Assembly (NCBI GenBank): GCA_904419835.1
Contig: CAJFTA010000038.1
Location: forward strand, 1-24,413
Direction: 5' to 3'
From: an uncultured Pseudoflavonifractor sp.
GTDB taxonomy: Bacteria; Bacillota; Clostridia; Oscillospirales; Oscillospiraceae
DNA: 24,413 nt
In this document: piece after piece, positions 1-6,855 of the stretch
Numbering within the stretch: position 1 is the first letter of the stretch
How the letters are laid out: each line of letters begins with the position of its first letter
Notes under the pieces: model-generated
The model's input: only the letters and a program-made list of their open reading frames with translations
Told to the model about the DNA's origin: nothing
The model's database searches: none
Position numbers and translations under genes: made by a program

Positions 1-97
1 ATGTCCCCGAAAATGACGGATTTTCATTTGATTCCGTCATCTGCGGATGACGGAACTCTGCGAGGCTTCCTCTTCTGGGAGGTTTTTCGACACGCTG

Positions 98-132
98 AAG
101 GCCGGCGGAATTTTCCGCCGGCCTTGTTTTTT
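98..132 (+). terminator. intrinsic terminator of an upstream plus-strand gene
   Basis: A perfect 13-bp inverted repeat (98-110 with 113-125, core GGCCGGCGGAA) is followed at once by G and six T. It would end a rightward transcript that enters from outside the window. No coding end is visible between base 1 and the hairpin, so the gene it serves lies further left. Confidence 0.75.
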
Positions 133-285
133 GGCCTTCCCTCAGGGGGAAGGCGGCTGGCCGCAGGCCAGACGGATGAGGGGAGAGTCCTGCCGACTGC
201 CTCGGATCCCCTTTTCTCCTCATCGGTCATGCTCCGCGCGGCAGATTTCTCCCTTAGCTGACAGAGGTGAACTGAGTCCGAAAAG
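133..285. repeat. possible dispersed intergenic repeat unit
   Basis: This block contains consecutive small hairpins (CCTTCCC 135-141 with GGGAAGG 147-153; CTGGCC 157-162 with GGCCAG 166-171). It has no gene signals and ends in a segment reading CTTAGCTGACAGAGGTGAAC. The composition and layout resemble non-coding repeats scattered through Flavonifractor and Faecalibacterium-type genomes. No second copy lies in this window, so the repeat status is inference. Confidence 0.35.
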
Positions 286-394
286 TTAGACGATATTTTA
301 ACATAAAAAATGTTCAAGCAGCAGAGAGGGGTTGTTGTCTATGAAGAGCAGGCGGCAAGCCCTTATGCTTGGTACGCCTTTTGGCATGACATAA

Positions 395-441
395 CACCCC
401 ACCTGTTAGTCAGCATATCATGCTGTCTAACAAATGGGGTG
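395..441 (-). repeat. long palindromic hairpin downstream of the YczE-like gene
   Basis: Outer arms of 15 nt (395-409 and 427-441, CACCCC...GTTAG) and inner arms of 6 nt (CAGCAT 411-416, ATGCTG 420-425) enclose a 3-nt loop. The only two outer differences form C-A mismatches on the plus-strand RNA but G-U pairs on the minus-strand RNA. The structure therefore fits a leftward transcript, starting about 40 nt past the stop of the gene at 482. No U tract follows, so it is either a 3-prime stabilising hairpin or a palindromic repeat rather than a classical terminator. Confidence 0.5.
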
Positions 442-481
442 CAAGTTCAATTTACAGCGGCCTCTGCCTTTTACATCTGGT

Positions 482-1150
482 TTACCCGAACAGCTTCTTC
501 AGGAAGGACAGCTTTTTGGTGAAGAGCTTCACCAGCTGGCCCACCAGCAGGGCGGAGATGACGGTGCCCTCCCGGACGCCGTTGAGCTTGTGGAAGGCGA
601 AGAGGGCGATGACGGCGGCAATGACCGTGAGGGCGCTGTCGAAGAGAACCTTCACGTTGCCGAACTGCCCCTTGCTCTTCCGGCTCAGAGCCCGGACAAA
701 GGCCTCGCCGGGGAGCATGATCACGTCGGCCAGCACCTCCAGGGTGATGCCCAGAGACATGACCACGCAGCCGACAGCCAGGTAGAGCACGCTCATGGGG
801 TAGGGCCCGCCGTACTGGGATGGGATGAGGGAGAGAGCCCCATCCATGCACAGACTGAAGAAGATGGTGGCGGGGATCTGGAGGGCCTGCTTCCAGGTGA
901 AGCGCCGCACCAGCAGCGCCTCGCCCACCAGAAAGAGCATGTTGAACGCAAAGGTGTACACCCCCATGGTAATGGTCACCGTGTGTCCCGCCACGGTGAC
1001 AGGGGGCGTAATCAGGCTGAGGACAAAGGGAGTGGAGGAGATGGGGGAGGTGCCCAGTCCCGCCCGGGTGATGAAGGAAATGCCGGTGGCGCACACCAGC
1101 ACGCCCGCCAGAAACATGAGGTAACGCTTGCAGGTCTCGGTTTTTGACAT
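482..1150 (-). CDS. YczE/YyaS-like integral membrane protein
   Basis: This encodes 222 residues with about five hydrophobic segments and little soluble sequence. The N-terminal part (GxxxxTRAGLGTSPIS) and the later GVREGTVISALLVGQLVK segment are typical of the YczE/YyaS/YitT-like membrane protein family, whose substrate is unknown. The start at 1150 is chosen because GAGGCGAG sits about 7 nt upstream. An ATG 15 nt further up lies on the ribosome binding site itself. It is the last gene of the minus-strand run after the SsnA and YgfK genes, 109 nt after the YgfK stop, with a strong hairpin in the gap. Its place suggests a transport or export role linked to purine or amino-acid products, but nothing in the sequence proves this. 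Confidence 0.75.
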   Translation of the reverse strand: MSKTETCKRYLMFLAGVLVCATGISFITRAGLGTSPISSTPFVLSLITPPVTVAGHTVTITMGVYTFAFNMLFLVGEALLVRRFTWKQALQIPATIFFSLCMDGALSLIPSQYGGPYPMSVLYLAVGCVVMSLGITLEVLADVIMLPGEAFVRALSRKSKGQFGNVKVLFDSALTVIAAVIALFAFHKLNGVREGTVISALLVGQLVKLFTKKLSFLKKLFG

Positions 1151-1207
1151 GATGTCTCGCCTCATTTTCTCAGTTTTTCCCGGGACTGGGAAAGGACAGC
1201 CGCAACA

Positions 1208-1240
1208 GGGGGCTCCGGGCCGCAGACGCCCGGAGCCCCC
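1208..1240 (-). repeat. intercistronic hairpin between ygfK and the YczE-like gene
   Basis: A perfect 13-bp stem (GGGGGCTCCGGGC 1208-1220 with its complement 1228-1240) has a 7-nt loop. Neither strand has a T run after it. It is more likely an mRNA-stabilising or partial-stop structure that lowers expression of the downstream membrane gene than a full terminator. Confidence 0.55.
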
Positions 1241-1259
1241 GCGCAGTATATCGCTGGTC

Positions 1260-4256
1260 TTACTTCACCAGATAGCCGTAATCCTTGCGGACGGCCAGGA
1301 TGATCTGCCGCAGGTCCTCGTACAGGCCGCAGGCGGGGTCGGTCACGTCGTAGTCCTTCACCGCGCCGCCCAGGCGGACGGTGCACACGCCCGATCCGCC
1401 GCCGTGGGGCAGCCAGCCGTCGTTGGTGCTGTTGTCGAAGTCCTCCCGGCTCCAGAACAGGGTGAACTTGTCCTTGTAGGGCCGGCTCTCGTAGGGGCAG
1501 AAGACGGCGCAGTTGCCGCACTCGTTGCACATGCCGTCCACGTGGACAATCTGACGCATCCGCTTGCCGGGCACGGTGACGTGGATGTTGGCCCGGTTGG
1601 GGCACACCTCGGTGCAGGTCTCGCACACGGTGGAGCAGCCCAGGCAGCGGGTGTCGGGGCAGGAGGTCTCGGTGCGGATGTCGCCGTGCTTGGAGAGAGG
1701 CTTGTTGTAGTCGGGGTGGACGTTCTTGTCCACATCCAGGTCGGGATTCATGCCCGCGATGGCCTGGGCGGCGGCGGTGGCGTCGGCAATGGCCTCCACC
1801 ACGGTGGCGGGACCCCGGCGGGCGTCGCCCACGGCGTACACGTTGGCCACGCCGGTGGCCATGGTCTCGTTGACCACGGGACGGCCCTTCTTGTCCAGAG
1901 CCACGCCGTTGGCGGCGAACAGAGCGTCGTCCACGTGCTCACCCACGGCGGTGATGACGGTGTCGGCGGGCACCTCAACGGTGCGGCCGGTGTCCACCGG
2001 GCTGCGGCGGCCGGAGGCGTCACGCTCGCCCAGCTCCATGACGGAGCAGGTGAGCACGCCGTCCTTCACGCCGACAGGAGCCAGCAGCTCCATGAACTCC
2101 ACGCCGTTATCCATGGCCATGTGGAGCTCTTCCTCGTCGGCGGGCATGTTCCGCTGGTCGCGGCGGTACACCAGCCGGACGTTCTCCACGCCGGGGATGC
2201 GCTTGGCGGCACGGGCGGCGTCCATGGCGGTGTTGCCGCCGCCGACCACCACCACGTTGGCGCCCAGCCTCAGGGTTTCGGGGGCCTTCTTGGCCTGCTC
2301 CAGGAAGGCGATGACGTTCATGGCCTCGCCGTACTGGAGGTGGGCGTTGCCCGGCTTCCAGGCGCCGGTGGCGAAGATGACATGGGTGAAGCCCTGGTCG
2401 AACAGGCTCTGGGCGGAGGAAATTTCCACGCCGGTCTGGAACTGGGCGCCCATGGCCTTGGCCAGAGCAATGTCGCCGTCGATGGCGTCGTCACCGATAC
2501 GGAAAGCGGGGATCACGTGGCGGACAATGCCGCCCAGGGACTCCTTGCGCTCAAAGACGGTGACGGCCACGCCCTCACGGGCCAGGAAGAAGGCGGCAGC
2601 GATACCGGCGGGGCCGCCGCCCACAACGGCAACCTTCTTGCCGCTCTGGGGAGCGGCGGGCTTCAGGGTGGGCAGCACCTCAGCCATGGCCTCGGTGGCG
2701 CACTTGAGCTTCACGCCACGGATATCCACGGCGCCCTCATAGTAGTTGCGCATGCACTTGTCCCCGCAGTGGTGGGGGCAGATGGTGCCGGTGATGAAGG
2801 GCAGGGCGTTGCGGCGGAGGATGATCTCCAGGGCCTCGGCGTACTTGCCCTCACCGGCCCGCATCAGGTAGGCGGGAATGTCCTGGTGGATGGGGCAGCC
2901 GGTGCGGCAGCCGGCGTCGAAGCAGTCCACCAGGGGCACCTGCTTGCCGTTCTTCCGGTTGGGCAGGGGCTTGATGGGCTTGCGGTAGTGGGGATTGACG
3001 GGCACGTTGTCGCTCAGGGCGTTGACCTTGGCCACGTCCACGCCGGTGAAGGGAGCGCTGCCGCAGTCCATCAGCAGCTCGCCGATCTGGCTCAGGCGCT
3101 GATAGCCGCCGGGCTTGAGGATGGTGGTGGCCATGGTGATGGGCCAGATGCCGGCGTCAAACAGGTCCTTGATGTTGGTGTAGTCGGCGCCGCCGGAGTA
3201 GGAGATGCGCAGCTTGCCGTCAAACTCGTTGGAGATGCGGGCGGCCAGGGCGATGGTCAGGGGGAACAGGGAACGGCCGGACATGTACATCTCCTGGCTG
3301 GGCAGCTCGCCGGCGGCCACGTCCACGGGGAAGGTGTTGGTCAGCTTGACGCCGAACTCCAGGCCGCGCTCCTGGCACAGGGCGATGAGGCGGCGCAGCA
3401 TGGGCACCGCGTCGGCCCACTGGAGGTCCTCCACAAAGTGGTGGTCGTCAAAGACGATGTAGTCAAAGCCCAGGCTGTCCAGACGGTTGCGGGCGTACTC
3501 GTAGCCCAGCAGGGTGGGGTTGCACTTGATGTAGGTGTTGAGCCCCTTCTCGGTGATGAGGTAGGTGGCGATGCGCTCGATCTCGTCGGGGGGGCATCCG
3601 TGGAGGGTGGACTCGGTGATGGAGCGGGACACCACCGGAGAGACGGCCCTCACATAGGCCTCATCCACCTTCTGGAACCTGTCCAGGTTGGCGAGGGTCC
3701 AGTCCATGCACTCAGCCCATACGGCGGAGCCCTCGGCGTTCTTCATGCCCTCGATGTAGGCGTCCACCTTGGGGCTCTTGATGCCCTCCAGGTCGTAGCC
3801 CACCGACATGTTGAACACAAAGCCGTCCGGGTCGCCCAGACCCAGCTCTCTGGCCATCAGCTTGCAGGCGAACCAGGCCTTGACGTACTCGGCGTAGGCC
3901 TGGGGCACGGTCAGCTCGGTGGACCACTCGCAGTTGTAGCACTCGTCCTCAGCGGTGATGCAGGGCTTGGGCACGCACTTGCTCAGCTCCTCGCCGTCCA
4001 TGACCTGGACGGTCTTCAGCTCGAAGAAGCGGCAGCCGGCGGCGTAGGCGGCGATGATGTTCTGGGCCAGCTGGGTGTGGGGACCGGCGGCGGGGCCGTA
4101 GGGAGACTCAATCTTCTCCTCAAAGATGGGCAGGGCCTGGCCGTTTGTGTGGCGCACCAGCTTGGACACGCCGAACACGCTGCCCTCCTTCCGGTACTCC
4201 TCCAGCACCCAGGTCATCAGCTGGGCAAAGGGAATGGGGCGCATAATATCGCTCAT
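1260..4256 (-). CDS. ygfK: YgfK-type NADPH/flavin/iron-sulfur oxidoreductase (annotated as putative selenate reductase)
   Basis: This protein of 998 residues is close to the length of E. coli YgfK. An N-terminal domain (about 1-430) resembles a dihydropyrimidine-dehydrogenase-like barrel. It is followed by a GltD-type module: cysteine motifs near 445-456 (GCRTGCPIH) and in CPHHCGDKC, an FAD-binding VGGGPAG near 545, an NADPH-binding VVGGGNTAMDAA near 672, and the closing YAVGDARRGPATVVEAI. The C-terminus carries two 4Fe-4S motifs, CLGCSTVCETCTEVCP near 872 and CNECGNCAVFCP near 914. The start has GGAGG 8 nt upstream. It lies 64 nt behind ssnA in one operon, as in E. coli. The selenate-reductase name is historical. 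Given its neighbours, an electron-transfer role in purine or urate catabolism is more likely, but the substrate is not shown by the sequence. Confidence 0.9.
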   Translation of the reverse strand: MSDIMRPIPFAQLMTWVLEEYRKEGSVFGVSKLVRHTNGQALPIFEEKIESPYGPAAGPHTQLAQNIIAAYAAGCRFFELKTVQVMDGEELSKCVPKPCITAEDECYNCEWSTELTVPQAYAEYVKAWFACKLMARELGLGDPDGFVFNMSVGYDLEGIKSPKVDAYIEGMKNAEGSAVWAECMDWTLANLDRFQKVDEAYVRAVSPVVSRSITESTLHGCPPDEIERIATYLITEKGLNTYIKCNPTLLGYEYARNRLDSLGFDYIVFDDHHFVEDLQWADAVPMLRRLIALCQERGLEFGVKLTNTFPVDVAAGELPSQEMYMSGRSLFPLTIALAARISNEFDGKLRISYSGGADYTNIKDLFDAGIWPITMATTILKPGGYQRLSQIGELLMDCGSAPFTGVDVAKVNALSDNVPVNPHYRKPIKPLPNRKNGKQVPLVDCFDAGCRTGCPIHQDIPAYLMRAGEGKYAEALEIILRRNALPFITGTICPHHCGDKCMRNYYEGAVDIRGVKLKCATEAMAEVLPTLKPAAPQSGKKVAVVGGGPAGIAAAFFLAREGVAVTVFERKESLGGIVRHVIPAFRIGDDAIDGDIALAKAMGAQFQTGVEISSAQSLFDQGFTHVIFATGAWKPGNAHLQYGEAMNVIAFLEQAKKAPETLRLGANVVVVGGGNTAMDAARAAKRIPGVENVRLVYRRDQRNMPADEEELHMAMDNGVEFMELLAPVGVKDGVLTCSVMELGERDASGRRSPVDTGRTVEVPADTVITAVGEHVDDALFAANGVALDKKGRPVVNETMATGVANVYAVGDARRGPATVVEAIADATAAAQAIAGMNPDLDVDKNVHPDYNKPLSKHGDIRTETSCPDTRCLGCSTVCETCTEVCPNRANIHVTVPGKRMRQIVHVDGMCNECGNCAVFCPYESRPYKDKFTLFWSREDFDNSTNDGWLPHGGGSGVCTVRLGGAVKDYDVTDPACGLYEDLRQIILAVRKDYGYLVK

Positions 4257-4320
4257 AGTGAAAACCTCCAGTTATTTATAACTGTTCAGATTACGGTTTG
4301 TTGTCGGATTTGGACAGGAA

Positions 4321-5661
4321 TTAGTAGGTGCGGTGGTTCAGCTCGCCCCACAGCTTCTTGGACTGCTCCATGGTCCAGGCATTAATCTTGTCCTCGTCAA
4401 TGCCCACGAACTCGCGGTCCTTGTAGAGCACCTTGCCGTTGATGATAGTAGTGCGGCAGTTCTTGCCCATCATGCCGAAGAGCATGTGGCCGTCGATGTT
4501 CTCGTCGGAGAAGGGGGTGAAGGGCTTGTAGTCCATGACGATGACGTCGGCGGCGGCGCCGGGCTTGAGGACGCCCAGAGGCTTTTTGAAGTACTTGGCG
4601 CCGATGGCGGCGTTGTTCTTGAAGAGCATGTCCATGGCTTCGCACCAGGCCACGTTGGGCAGGCAGGCGTTGTGCCGCTGGATGATGAGGAACACCTTCA
4701 GGCTCTCCAGCATGTCGTGGGTGTAGGCGTCGGTGCCCATGCCCACGGTGATGCCCTTGGCCATCATCTGGAGCACCGGGGAGCAGCCAACCGCGTTGCC
4801 CATGTTGGACTCGGGGTTGTTGACCACCATGGTGCCCGTCTCCTTGATGATGTCCATCTCGGCGGGGTTGATGTGGATGCAGTGGCCCAGGATGGTGCGG
4901 TCGCCCAGGATGCCGTGGTTGAGCAGGCGGTTCACCGGGCGGCAGCCGTAGTTGCGCAGAGAGTCGTACACGTCGTTCATGCCCTCGGCCACGTGGATGT
5001 GGAAGCCGGTCATACCGTCATTGGCCTTGACCATCTTCTCAAAGGTCTTGTCCGACATGGTGAACAGGGCGTGGCCGCCGAACATGGCCTTGATCATGTC
5101 GTCGTCGGCCTCCTTGGCCCACTTGGCGAAGTCGGCGTTCTCCTGGATGGCCTGGTCGCACTTCTCCTCGCCGTCCCGGTCGGAGACCTCATAGCACAGG
5201 CAGGCCCGCATGCCCAGCTCCCGGCATACGTCCTTAATGGCGAACAGGGAGCCGGGGATCTGGCAGAAGGAGGCGTGGTGGTCGAAGATGGTGGTCACGC
5301 CGTCCCGGATGCAGTCCAGCACAGTGGCGTAGGCGGAGGCGCGGGTGCCGTCCAGGGTCAGGTGGCGGTCGATGTTCCACCACATGCCCTCCAGCACCTC
5401 CAGGAAGTTGGTGGGGTTGTTCCCCGCGATGGCCAGGCCCCGGGCCAGTCCGGAGTAGATATGGGTGTGGGCGTTGATGAGGCCGGGCATGATGACCCCG
5501 CCCTTTGCGTCCACAAATTCCGCGTCCGGGTATTTGGCCTTCAGCTCGGCGAAGGGGCCCACCTCTTTGACCATGTCGCCGTCCAGCGCCACCGCGCCGT
5601 CAGCCAGATAGGGCAGGGCGCTGTCCCGGGTGATCAGTTTGCCGTTTCCCACCAGAAGCAT
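4321..5661 (-). CDS. ssnA: SsnA-type metal-dependent amidohydrolase
   Basis: This encodes 446 residues, similar to E. coli SsnA. It is an amidohydrolase-superfamily protein of the chlorohydrolase/guanine-deaminase branch. The metal ligands are visible: His65 and His67 in NAHTH, His223 in FHIHVAEG, His260 in LGHCIHI and Asp311 in GMGTDAYTHDM. The start at 5661 is set by AAAGGAGG 7 nt upstream. A longer frame to 5748 would run through the leader hairpin region and has no ribosome site. It is the first gene of the operon with ygfK. In E. coli and many anaerobes ssnA and ygfK travel with xdh-like purine hydroxylases, ygeWXY and hyuA. Deamination or ring hydrolysis of a purine intermediate is the best inference; the exact substrate is open. 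Confidence 0.9.
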   Translation of the reverse strand: MLLVGNGKLITRDSALPYLADGAVALDGDMVKEVGPFAELKAKYPDAEFVDAKGGVIMPGLINAHTHIYSGLARGLAIAGNNPTNFLEVLEGMWWNIDRHLTLDGTRASAYATVLDCIRDGVTTIFDHHASFCQIPGSLFAIKDVCRELGMRACLCYEVSDRDGEEKCDQAIQENADFAKWAKEADDDMIKAMFGGHALFTMSDKTFEKMVKANDGMTGFHIHVAEGMNDVYDSLRNYGCRPVNRLLNHGILGDRTILGHCIHINPAEMDIIKETGTMVVNNPESNMGNAVGCSPVLQMMAKGITVGMGTDAYTHDMLESLKVFLIIQRHNACLPNVAWCEAMDMLFKNNAAIGAKYFKKPLGVLKPGAAADVIVMDYKPFTPFSDENIDGHMLFGMMGKNCRTTIINGKVLYKDREFVGIDEDKINAWTMEQSKKLWGELNHRTY

Positions 5662-5740
5662 TGCAATTCCTCCTTTTGAACGTGAGACGTTATGTCCGTG
5701 ATACCGGAGGCGGCGCGGGGCCTGTTTTTGCATAACAAAA

Positions 5741-5765
5741 GCGTCCATTCCGGCGGAATGGACGC
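5741..5765 (-). terminator. leader terminator (candidate attenuator) of ssnA-ygfK
   Basis: On the minus strand an 11-bp perfect stem (GCGTCCATTCC with GGAATGGACGC, loop GCC) is followed directly by TTTTGTTAT, about 80 nt before the ssnA start. The first arm can instead pair with an upstream copy of GAATGGACG (complement of 5809-5817), which would prevent the terminator. A further 8-bp hairpin (5775-5782 with 5789-5796) lies between. This is the layout of a transcription attenuator. The ligand or sensing mechanism is unknown. Confidence 0.55.
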
Positions 5766-5860
5766 GGTCCTTCTCTGCCCCGGCGCGGCGGGGCAGGGGG
5801 GAATCTCACGTCCATTCAGCCCGTGCGCGCAGCACTCCGTTGCAGCCTTGTTTCATGAAA

Positions 5861-5929
5861 TTTTGTATACTATGTACAGAAAAACTCTCTTGTCAGCTCT
5901 ATTCTACCATAACATTGCTCGCATTTCAA
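5861..5929 (-). promoter_or_regulatory. tandem sigma-A-type promoter candidates for ssnA operon
   Basis: Two matches read leftward: TTGAAA (5924-5929) with TAGAAT (5901-5906), spacer 17; and CTGACA (5891-5896) with TAGTAT (5867-5872), spacer 18. Both lie upstream of the leader hairpins, so transcripts from either would pass the candidate attenuator. The first matches consensus better. Confidence 0.55.
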
Positions 5930-5947
5930 GGTGATTTTTCAGAGTGG

Positions 5948-5976
5948 CTAAAAAATTTTTAGGTCAAACAATTTTT
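5948..5976. promoter_or_regulatory. shared AT-rich element, copy A (candidate operator)
   Basis: This 29-bp element begins CTAAAAAATTTTTAGG, an almost perfect palindrome, and ends AAACAATTTTT. It matches the element at 9528-9556 at 23 of 29 positions. It lies just upstream of the -35 box of the minus-strand ssnA promoter and of the plus-strand dauR promoter, a natural place for a regulator site. Which protein binds it is inference; the YheO/DauR-type regulator encoded next to it is the leading candidate. Confidence 0.5.
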
Positions 5977-5977
5977 C

Positions 5978-6005
5978 TTGAAATTGCAGCGATTTGTGTT
6001 AAAAT
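5978..6005 (+). promoter_or_regulatory. promoter of the dauR-like regulator
   Basis: TTGAAA (5978-5983), a 16-nt spacer and TAAAAT (6000-6005) make a good sigma-A-type promoter reading toward the regulator gene about 85 nt downstream. The AT-rich element abuts its -35 box, which would allow autoregulation. Confidence 0.6.
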
Positions 6006-6091
6006 GATGTTTATTAAACTTTGTATCCGGCGGCAAATTGTGAAAAACAGCGGAGAGCGTCGGGATAACTTTTTTGAAAGCGGGTGGAACG

Positions 6092-6727
6092 ATGGATGCT
6101 TCAGTGCTTCAGTTCATGCTTCAGCTGGCCAAGGGCCTGGCCAGGCAATTCGGGCCCAACTGCGAGGTGGTGGTCCACGATCTGGACTCCAACGACCCGG
6201 ACAGCTCCATAGTGGCCATTGAGAACGGACAGGTGACCGGGCGGAAGGTGGGGGACGGCCCCTCCCACGTGGTGCTGGAGGCCCTCCACAGCGGCCGGGA
6301 GGACCTGGAGGACCACCTGAGCTACCTGACCCGCACCAGGGACGGGAAGATTCTCAAGTCCAGCACTATCTACCTCCGGGACGATGACGGCAGGGCCATC
6401 GGCATCTTCGGCGTCAACTACGACATCACCCTCATGCTGGCCATGGAGGAGCAGCTCCACAAGTTCACCAGCACCGACGCCCCCCAGCGGGAGCCGGAGC
6501 GGATCTCCCGCAACGTGGCCGACCTGCTGGACGAGCTCATCGACCAGAGCGTGGCCCTGGTGGGCAAGCCGGTGGCCATGATGACCAAGGAGGACAAGGT
6601 GAAGGCGGTCCAGTTCCTCAACGACACCGGCGCCTTCCTCATCACCAAGTCGGGGGACAAGGTGTGCAAGTTCTTCGGCATCTCCAAGTACACCCTGTAC
6701 AGCTACATCGACGAGGCCAAATCCTGA
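6092..6727 (+). CDS. YheO/DauR-family transcriptional regulator (PAS-like plus HTH)
   Basis: This encodes 211 residues in two parts typical of YheO-like regulators. An N-terminal PAS-like sensor spans about 4-118 (FGPNCEVVVHDL, then IGIFGVNYDIT). A C-terminal HTH spans about 160-208 (VKAVQFLNDTGAFLITKSGDKV, then FFGISKYTLYSYIDEA). The ATG at 6092 is preceded by GGGTGG. An in-frame TTG 18 nt earlier lacks a ribosome site. Members include DauR of Pseudomonas aeruginosa, a repressor of D-arginine catabolism, and similar genes often sit by catabolic and purine gene sets. Divergence from ssnA-ygfK suggests it senses a purine breakdown metabolite and controls that operon. It is assigned to a family, not to a proven target. 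Confidence 0.85.
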   Translation: MDASVLQFMLQLAKGLARQFGPNCEVVVHDLDSNDPDSSIVAIENGQVTGRKVGDGPSHVVLEALHSGREDLEDHLSYLTRTRDGKILKSSTIYLRDDDGRAIGIFGVNYDITLMLAMEEQLHKFTSTDAPQREPERISRNVADLLDELIDQSVALVGKPVAMMTKEDKVKAVQFLNDTGAFLITKSGDKVCKFFGISKYTLYSYIDEAKS

Positions 6728-6775
6728 CCCTCCGGGCCGGGGACAGCCCTGAAATCAGGGGATGTAAACCGCTGG

Positions 6776-6803
6776 TTGACAAAAATCCACCCTCCGGTTG
6801 GTG
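6776..6803 (+). promoter_or_regulatory. weak promoter candidate for the XRE gene
   Basis: A perfect TTGACA (6776-6781) lies 75 nt before the XRE start, but at 17 nt spacing there is no recognisable -10 box. The following sequence forms a small hairpin (CCACC 6787-6791 with GGTGG 6799-6803). It may be a promoter needing an activator, or the hairpin may be a weak end for the dauR transcript. Confidence 0.3.
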
Positions 6804-6855
6804 GTTTTGGGGCCCGTCCCTGTGCTAAGGTGGAGGCGGAAAGGAGGCGTGCGCC

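Larger units (their letters stand above)
1..481. other. gene-free left edge with terminator, hairpins and likely dispersed repeat
   Basis: No reading frame here has a credible ribosome binding site or recognisable product. The stretch holds, in order, a three-arm inverted-repeat cluster (13-20, 33-40 and 47-54, where ATGACGGA pairs with TCCGTCAT in two alternative ways), an intrinsic terminator (98-132), a block of short hairpins (135-153 and 157-171), an AT-rich segment (286-312) and a long palindrome (395-441). The block 133-285 resembles intergenic repeat units that recur in Oscillospiraceae genomes. That resemblance is from memory and was not searched. Confidence 0.5.
5662..6091. promoter_or_regulatory. 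divergent control region between ssnA and the dauR-like gene
   Basis: These 430 nt contain no gene. They hold a roughly 200-nt ssnA leader with competing hairpins (5741-5817), two minus-strand promoter candidates (5861-5929), the shared AT-rich element (5948-5976) and the plus-strand dauR promoter (5978-6005). The regulator is therefore placed to control both itself and the catabolic operon. Confidence 0.7.

Noticed and set aside
434..1147. Plus-strand frame of 237 codons opposite the YczE-like gene
   Set aside because: It is a shadow frame; the minus-strand protein has coherent membrane segments and a good start.
1260..4256. Literal selenate reductase function for the YgfK protein
   Set aside because: The name is inherited from annotation. 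Nothing here indicates selenate use, and the ssnA linkage fits purine catabolism better.
1128..4385. Very long plus-strand open frame (1085 codons) opposite ygfK
   Set aside because: It is antisense to a gene with clear domain motifs, rich in Gly, Ala, Val and His as expected for a GC-rich shadow frame, and has no ribosome site.
5741..5780. T-box-like GGACCGCG beside the ssnA leader terminator
   Set aside because: Only ACCGCG matches. The UGGN that pairs with the tRNA end is missing and no Stem I or specifier loop is visible.
6074..6727. Longer dauR-like gene starting at TTG 6074
   Set aside because: There is no ribosome site before the TTG, while the ATG at 6092 has GGGTGG and starts where the family alignment begins.
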